The position numbers were made by a program, and so were the translations under genes. From Rhizobium tropici CIAT 899 (GTDB lineage Bacteria; Pseudomonadota; Alphaproteobacteria; Rhizobiales; Rhizobiaceae), in NCBI RefSeq assembly GCF_000330885.1, contig NC_020059.1, forward strand, positions 2,407,001 to 2,471,000: a stretch of 64,000 bases of DNA, given 5' to 3'. Shown here piece by piece: positions 60,474 to 64,000 of the stretch. Below the pieces are notes generated by a model. That model saw only the letters and a list, made by a program, of their open reading frames with translations, made no database searches and was not told the origin of the DNA. Position 1 is the first letter of the stretch, and every line of letters begins with the position of its first letter.

Positions 60474-60737
60474 TCATCTCGCGGCCTCCAAAGGCACCGT
60501 GCCATTGATCTTGCTATGAGATTGCCGAGCACGCTCGCTAGCGCGCAGCGCCCGCCGCTCTTTTTCCGAGACCATGAACTTGCGAATGCGTTCCTCTGTC
60601 TCGGGCCAGATTCGCCCCCCGGAACGCAGACGCTCGACAAGCCGGCCGTTTCTAATTGCGAGCATGCCAAAGCGGAAACCGCCTATGCCGGTCTCCGCCA
60701 TGAAAGCATCAATTTCTTTAAGAATGGGCGTGCACAT
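60474..60737 (-). CDS. Cro-like phage switch regulator
   Basis: 87 residues with a compact DNA-binding domain: KEIDAFMAETGIGGFRFGMLAIRNGRLVERLRSGGRI, then ETEERIRKFM, followed by a basic tail. This is the usual leftward first gene next to the repressor in rhizobial prophages. Start ATG 60737 lacks a ribosome site; upstream in-frame starts (60758, 60767, TTG 60782) would overlap the operators. Confidence 0.75.
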   Translation of the reverse strand: MCTPILKEIDAFMAETGIGGFRFGMLAIRNGRLVERLRSGGRIWPETEERIRKFMVSEKERRALRASERARQSHSKINGTVPLEAAR

Positions 60738-60808
60738 ATCGGCATACGTACACGCCATTGCGTGCATATACAATACACGCAATAACGTTCACACGTTTTT
60801 TCGTGCAC
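60729..60808. promoter_or_regulatory. operator cluster B in the immunity switch
   Basis: Between divergent cro-like and repressor genes: TTGCGTG-N11-CACGCAA (60758-60782), CACACG-TTTTTT-CGTGCA (60790-60807), and CGTGCAC at 60729 and ACACGC at 60752. Same half-site as clusters A and C. Promoters of both genes must lie within these 90 bases. Confidence 0.7.
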
Positions 60809-60825
60809 AATGCTATGAGAGAACC

Positions 60826-61128
60826 ATGCAAGAGAACTGGAAAACACGCCTATTGCGGGCAGTTGACAATGATGGACGGTCGGACCGCGCGATTAGCTTA
60901 GCCGCTGGTCTCGGCGTCAATTTCGTCAACGAACTTCGTAATACGCCGAAAGACCCCAGCATTGAGAAGGTTCTAAAGCTCGCCGTCGAGCTTCATCTTA
61001 GCATGACGTACCTTTTTCTAGGCCGTGATCTTTCAAAGGATGATGAAGACCTTTTGTCGGTTCTTCAATCACTTCCCGAAGATGCGAAGGCAGGATTACT
61101 TGCTGCTCTTCGGGCAAACAAGCAATAA
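60826..61128 (+). CDS. short CI/C-type phage repressor
   Basis: 100 residues. Helix-turn-helix domain ~1-60 (SDRAISLAAGLGVNFVNELRNTPKDPSIEKVLKLAVEL) followed by YLFLGRDLSKDDEDLLSVL and a helical end. There is no peptidase domain, so RecA-triggered self-cleavage is not expected; P2 C (99 residues) is similar in size and not SOS-inducible. GAGAG precedes ATG 60826. Confidence 0.85.
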   Translation: MQENWKTRLLRAVDNDGRSDRAISLAAGLGVNFVNELRNTPKDPSIEKVLKLAVELHLSMTYLFLGRDLSKDDEDLLSVLQSLPEDAKAGLLAALRANKQ

Positions 61129-61534
61129 ATTCTCGAAGTATTCTACCTCGAGCCTCGGGGTCCAACGTCACCCACACCAATAATATTTCATCATCAATCC
61201 CCAAGTCTGACCACCCTGCTTACCTAATACTTATTTTGAATTGCATTCTGCTGACAAGGATCGCCTGCAATAATTGATATTGCCCTCGTCGGCCGGCAAT
61301 AGTGGGGGCTTCCATGCCGGCTTACCGCAATCACCATCATGGCGCTTGCCTCAGTCCACCCGCGCTTCATACGTGCAACACGTTTATTTTGGATTGAGAA
61401 CAAAACAAGAATATTTAGGATTCTATTCACACATTCCGTACCGTTCTCGCGCATATTTTTGCTGACCCTCAATCGCGCCCTTGAACTGTGGCGGCTGTCG
61501 CACTAACCGCAAACGCAGCCTTCTGCAAGTAAAA
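61129..61534. other. gap between repressor and excision module
   Basis: About 400 bases with no convincing gene or hairpin. AT-rich toward the right. It may contain the terminator of the repressor gene or attachment-related sequence, but nothing definite was recognised. Confidence 0.3.
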
Positions 61535-61582
61535 ATGCACGCTTTCGCGTGCATGATATTTACACGCACGGAATAGCGTGTA
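61535..61582 (+). promoter_or_regulatory. operator cluster C before the excision/integration genes
   Basis: Two perfect inverted repeats: ATGCACGC-TTTC-GCGTGCAT (61535-61554) and TACACGC-N8-GCGTGTA (61561-61582), the latter running into TATATAT, a likely -10 box. They lie ~60-100 bases upstream of the small gene at 61640 and match clusters A and B. Confidence 0.7.
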
Positions 61583-61639
61583 TATATCCGCGACAACCGA
61601 CGGCCCGACCGGCTCAAAAATCGCGAAAGGATACCCAAT

Positions 61640-61834
61640 ATGCAGGCATCGTCAGCAAACGACTTTCCCAAAAGACGAAACATCGCACAAGAGATCGCGG
61701 AGCTCAGCCGCGAGCGGCCCGGCATCACCGAAGCCGAACTAAAAGCCGAGGGATTTACCAAGGAAGAGATTGAAGAGAACGCGTCACGGGCGGCGAAACT
61801 GATGCGCTCAGCCGAAGACGCCCGCACCTTCTGA
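61640..61834 (+). CDS. small helical protein, 64 aa
   Basis: Charged helical protein: IAQEIAELSRERPGITEAELKAEGFTKEEI. First gene after operator cluster C. AAAGGATACC precedes ATG 61640. Position before excisionase and integrase suggests a control role; no family recognised. Confidence 0.65.
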   Translation: MQASSANDFPKRRNIAQEIAELSRERPGITEAELKAEGFTKEEIEENASRAAKLMRSAEDARTF

Positions 61835-61853
61835 TCTCGATCCGCTCCGGTTT

Positions 61854-61871
61854 CCGCCTCGCGCGAGGCGG
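61854..61871 (+). terminator. GC-rich hairpin
   Basis: CCGCCTC and GAGGCGG pair around GCGC, followed by TTTCCC; lies 20 bp after the 64-residue gene. A weak terminator or attenuator before the integrase genes. Confidence 0.4.
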
Positions 61872-61901
61872 TTTCCCGAACGGATGAACGGAGATCGCCC
61901 C

Positions 61902-62039
61902 ATGTTTCGCATTTCCCCGATGACAAAGACGCCCACGAGCCTACCCCGGCTCGTTCAGGAACTGCGCGCGCTCTGCGCTGCAATCGGTCTTATCACCGTC
62001 ACCACTGCCCTCGCAGTGCTGGCGCTCACATTTGGATAA
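61902..62039 (+). CDS. tiny membrane protein, 45 aa
   Basis: Basic N-terminus (RISPMTKTPTSLPRLVQEL) then one membrane helix (residues ~25-44; AIGLITVTTALAVLALTF), stop TAA. GGAG lies 9 bases before ATG 61902. Its stop is 16 bp before the excisionase start. Unknown function. Confidence 0.5.
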   Translation: MFRISPMTKTPTSLPRLVQELRALCAAIGLITVTTALAVLALTFG

Positions 62040-62055
62040 ACTGCGAGGACGTTTG

Positions 62056-62310
62056 ATGAAGATCGAGCGAACTGACGGAATAGCGTACCCTCCCCGTGGT
62101 TTGAGCCGCGAGGCGTCAGCCAGATATATCGGCGTTAGCACGACAAAATTTGACCAACTCGTTGCCGACCGCCGTATGCCAAAGGCGAAGAAGGTTGATG
62201 GTCGCGTAATTTGGGATCGTATCGCCCTGGACGCCGCGTTCACCGAATTACCGGATGAAGGCGTCAACATGATTGACGAGATATTGTCAGGCCGGCACCC
62301 CCAGAAGTAG
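62056..62310 (+). CDS. excisionase/AlpA-like DNA-binding protein
   Basis: 84 residues with the AlpA/Xis winged-helix pattern: GLSREASARYIGVSTTKFDQLVADRRMPKAKKVDGRVIWDRIALDAA. Such proteins bend attachment-site DNA and direct the integrase to excision. ATG 62056 has GAGGACG. Next to the integrase (8 bp). Confidence 0.85.
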   Translation: MKIERTDGIAYPPRGLSREASARYIGVSTTKFDQLVADRRMPKAKKVDGRVIWDRIALDAAFTELPDEGVNMIDEILSGRHPQK

Positions 62311-62318
62311 AGTGCGGC

Positions 62319-63407
62319 ATGGCTACGCATCCCGACTATCCTTTTGCATCATCCTTCGAAGACCGCCACGGAACCACCCGCTGGCGGTTTCGCCGTTCTG
62401 GCAAGACGATTTCTCTGCCGGGAACACCCGGCGATCCGCAGTTTGAGCAACACTATAAGGCCGCGGTCGAGGGCCGAAAACCAGCGACAGCTAAGGTTGT
62501 CGGCATGCCGGGCGCGGTGGCGCAGGGTTCATTTCGAGATGCATGGCGGAAGGTGCAACGCACACCCGAATGGCTGAAACACGATCAGGCCACGAAAGAC
62601 AAGAATACACGGTTAGCCGAGGAATTTCTTGAGCTGCTGCTTGTAGAAAACGGAACCGCCAAGTGGGGTGACATGATGGTGCGGGACCTGAAACGCCGAC
62701 ACGTCAAAGAGCTGCTCGCAAGATTTCACGAAACGCCTCACAAGGCCAAGCATTTGCTAGTCGCCGTTCGCAAGATGATTTACGTGGCGCTCGATGAAGA
62801 ATGGATAGACAGCGATCCAACCTACAAACTCTCGTACCGCCCGGAATACAAGGGGTGGCGCGCCTGGACGGAGCAGGAGCGCGCTGCCTTTGAAGCGAGA
62901 TGGTCGCTCGGGTCAGCAGCTAGAACCGCATATGGCCTTGCTCTGTGGCTAGGCAATCGCCGCTCCGATCTCGCTAAAATCAAATGGAGCGACATTGATT
63001 TCCAGACCCGCACGGCAACCATCACCACCAAGAAGGGCGACAAAACCCTTGTCCTGCCGCTCACTCCGATGATGTTGGAGGTTCTTGAACCGCTCGACAA
63101 AAGCAAGGAATTTGTCCTGATCAACGCTTATGGAAATCCATTCTCCGAGAAATCCTTAACAGGCATGATGGCTCATTGGACCAAGCTGGCGGAAATGCCA
63201 TCCGGCTGCACCCTTCACGGCTTGCGCAAAACGCTAGGCAAATTGTTGGCCGAGTCCGGCTCGACCACACGCCAGTTGATGGAGACTTTGGGCCACGATG
63301 ATATCCAGCACGCCGAACTTTACAGCCGCGAGGCTGAACAGCGACGGTTGGCTCGCGATGCAATGGGCAAATTAACTCGCAAATTTACCGTAAAGTCGGC
63401 AAAGTGA
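62319..63407 (+). CDS. tyrosine-type phage integrase
   Basis: 362 residues. Site-specific recombinase inserting the phage into its attachment site. Catalytic set: R214/R215 (LGNRRSDLAKI), K239 (TTKKGDK), H300-x2-R303 (LHGLRKT), H326 (LGHDD) and Tyr335 (AELYSREAE). N-terminal core-binding region ~70-165. Complete, so it should be active. Transcribed toward the right end, where the intact tRNA is expected. Confidence 0.95.
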   Translation: MATHPDYPFASSFEDRHGTTRWRFRRSGKTISLPGTPGDPQFEQHYKAAVEGRKPATAKVVGMPGAVAQGSFRDAWRKVQRTPEWLKHDQATKDKNTRLAEEFLELLLVENGTAKWGDMMVRDLKRRHVKELLARFHETPHKAKHLLVAVRKMIYVALDEEWIDSDPTYKLSYRPEYKGWRAWTEQERAAFEARWSLGSAARTAYGLALWLGNRRSDLAKIKWSDIDFQTRTATITTKKGDKTLVLPLTPMMLEVLEPLDKSKEFVLINAYGNPFSEKSLTGMMAHWTKLAEMPSGCTLHGLRKTLGKLLAESGSTTRQLMETLGHDDIQHAELYSREAEQRRLARDAMGKLTRKFTVKSAK

Positions 63408-63427
63408 GCCTTCGGGTTTCTGCACGA

Positions 63428-63991
63428 TTAATTTGTAGCCTGCGTGGGCTCCGCCGCATCCGCGCGTTCTGCGGGCTTTTGTGCTGCAAAGCTGCGATAG
63501 GTCTCTATCGCGTTGTGGATTATGCTCGTCGGCGAAACGCAGTCCATTCCCGCGCGCGCGATCATCTGGCTCGACAAGCCGCTTAAACCTAGTCCGTCGA
63601 CTAATTCAAATCCGAGCGGAAAATTGGGGTCTCTCTCTGAATCATAGGTTGCCTTCGCGCCGAACTCCGCAGCGATCTCCTCTAATCTGTCAATTTCCAA
63701 AAGCACCATGATGTACAATTTGCCTTGAACGAAATCCCAAAGCGCCTCCTTGTCTTGAATGGTCAAGGTAAACGGAATGAACGGCACCCATGTTTGCTGC
63801 GATTTCAGCATGTTCCATGGGTAGATGAGTGGCTCTCTGAGTCCCAAATCTCTGAAAAGCTCAGGAAGGTCCGCTAGCGCATTCCGCGCTGCGAAATAGA
63901 ATAGACCCTTCTCCGGTTGCTCGACCGCGTATCCTGCCTCGCCCACATTGGCGATGCACACGTTCATCAGAGCTGCATAATCCTCCTCCAT
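63428..63991 (-). CDS. hypothetical protein, 187 aa, possibly prophage cargo
   Basis: Alpha/beta protein with no recognised family: YFAARNALADLPELFRDLGLREPLIYPWNML, FTLTIQDKEALWDFVQGKLYIMVLLEIDRLEEIA. The ATG at 63991 has only AAGG at a too-short distance, and the window ends 9 bases later, so the true start may lie outside. It converges on the integrase with 20 bp between stops. Under the att model it lies inside the prophage. Confidence 0.6.
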   Translation of the reverse strand: MEEDYAALMNVCIANVGEAGYAVEQPEKGLFYFAARNALADLPELFRDLGLREPLIYPWNMLKSQQTWVPFIPFTLTIQDKEALWDFVQGKLYIMVLLEIDRLEEIAAEFGAKATYDSERDPNFPLGFELVDGLGLSGLSSQMIARAGMDCVSPTSIIHNAIETYRSFAAQKPAERADAAEPTQATN

Positions 63992-64000
63992 AACCTTCTG

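Larger units (their letters stand above)
18418..64000. mobile_element. lambda-head/P2-tail mosaic prophage with cargo genes (right end beyond window)
   Basis: Complete set of virion genes (terminase, portal, protease, capsid, V/W/J/I baseplate, fibre, sheath, tube, E/E', tape measure, U, X, D), lysis genes, replication and switch genes, excisionase and tyrosine integrase. The left edge is inferred from the tRNA 3' remnant; the right attachment site should be just beyond 64000 because no matching tRNA end is found between the integrase stop and the window end. The core 24959-63407 is certain; inclusion of 18748-23472 and 63428-63991 rests on the att inference. Apart from a small gene cut by an IS3 element, no broken phage gene was noticed. 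Confidence 0.8.

Noticed and set aside
1..64000. CRISPR array
   Set aside because: No series of regularly spaced identical repeats was seen on either strand.
18418..64000. Second copy of the tRNA 3' end within the window
   Set aside because: The region right of the integrase (63408-64000) was read on both strands for GGGCCCACCA and its complement without a match, so the right attachment site is placed beyond the window.

Overview
The window reads as DNA of a rhizobial alphaproteobacterium (Rhizobium/Agrobacterium group): it is moderately GC-rich and carries families typical of that order (DUF982, DUF2934 and DUF6894 proteins, many tiny stress proteins, an ECF sigma factor beside a single-domain response regulator). 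The genus is an inference from gene content; no rRNA or other species marker is present.

Host part, about 1-18.4 kb. A nitrate/sulfonate-type ABC importer (ATPase cut by the window edge, plus a double-length permease) is followed by a stress and stationary-phase neighbourhood: a SARP/TPR regulator, an ECF sigma factor, a receiver-only response regulator, a Crp/Fnr regulator, an HD phosphohydrolase, an SDR, a topoisomerase IB, a PoxB-like TPP enzyme, trehalose synthase, a YciF-like ferritin-fold protein and at least ten very small proteins.

Mobile part, about 18.4 kb to beyond 64 kb. A 20-base 3' end of a tRNA at 18418-18437 looks like the integrase-distal attachment site of a prophage whose integrase lies at 62.3-63.4 kb; the intact tRNA is predicted just right of the window. 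Behind the remnant come cargo genes (secreted Rap1a-like protein, DUF4365 nuclease-like protein, nucleoside-deoxyribosyltransferase/TIR-like protein), a four-gene block with an SRAP (HMCES-type) protein, and an IS3 element that truncated a small gene. The phage proper is a mosaic: lambda-type head genes (terminase GpA, portal, ClpP-like protease with a nested scaffold start, D, E) joined to a P2-type contractile tail (V, W, J, I, fibre, FI, FII, E/E', T, U, X, D), then endolysin and holin. Nearly all of this is read right to left. The right end holds replication and regulatory genes, a phage NusG paralogue, a divergent Cro/repressor switch, an excisionase and the integrase.

Points that stand out: (1) a class II tRNA-Leu-like gene inside a 1-kb insertion in the tail operon whose anticodon loop is four bases, exactly three short, with a well-placed promoter; (2) a phage NusG paralogue upstream of the late genes, with no Ogr-type activator seen; (3) three clusters of GCGTGYA operators at the terminase promoter, the immunity switch and the excision module; (4) a GGGAAAC slippery site joining tail chaperones E and E'; (5) a nested scaffold start in the head protease; (6) small cargo modules inserted between conserved tail genes.
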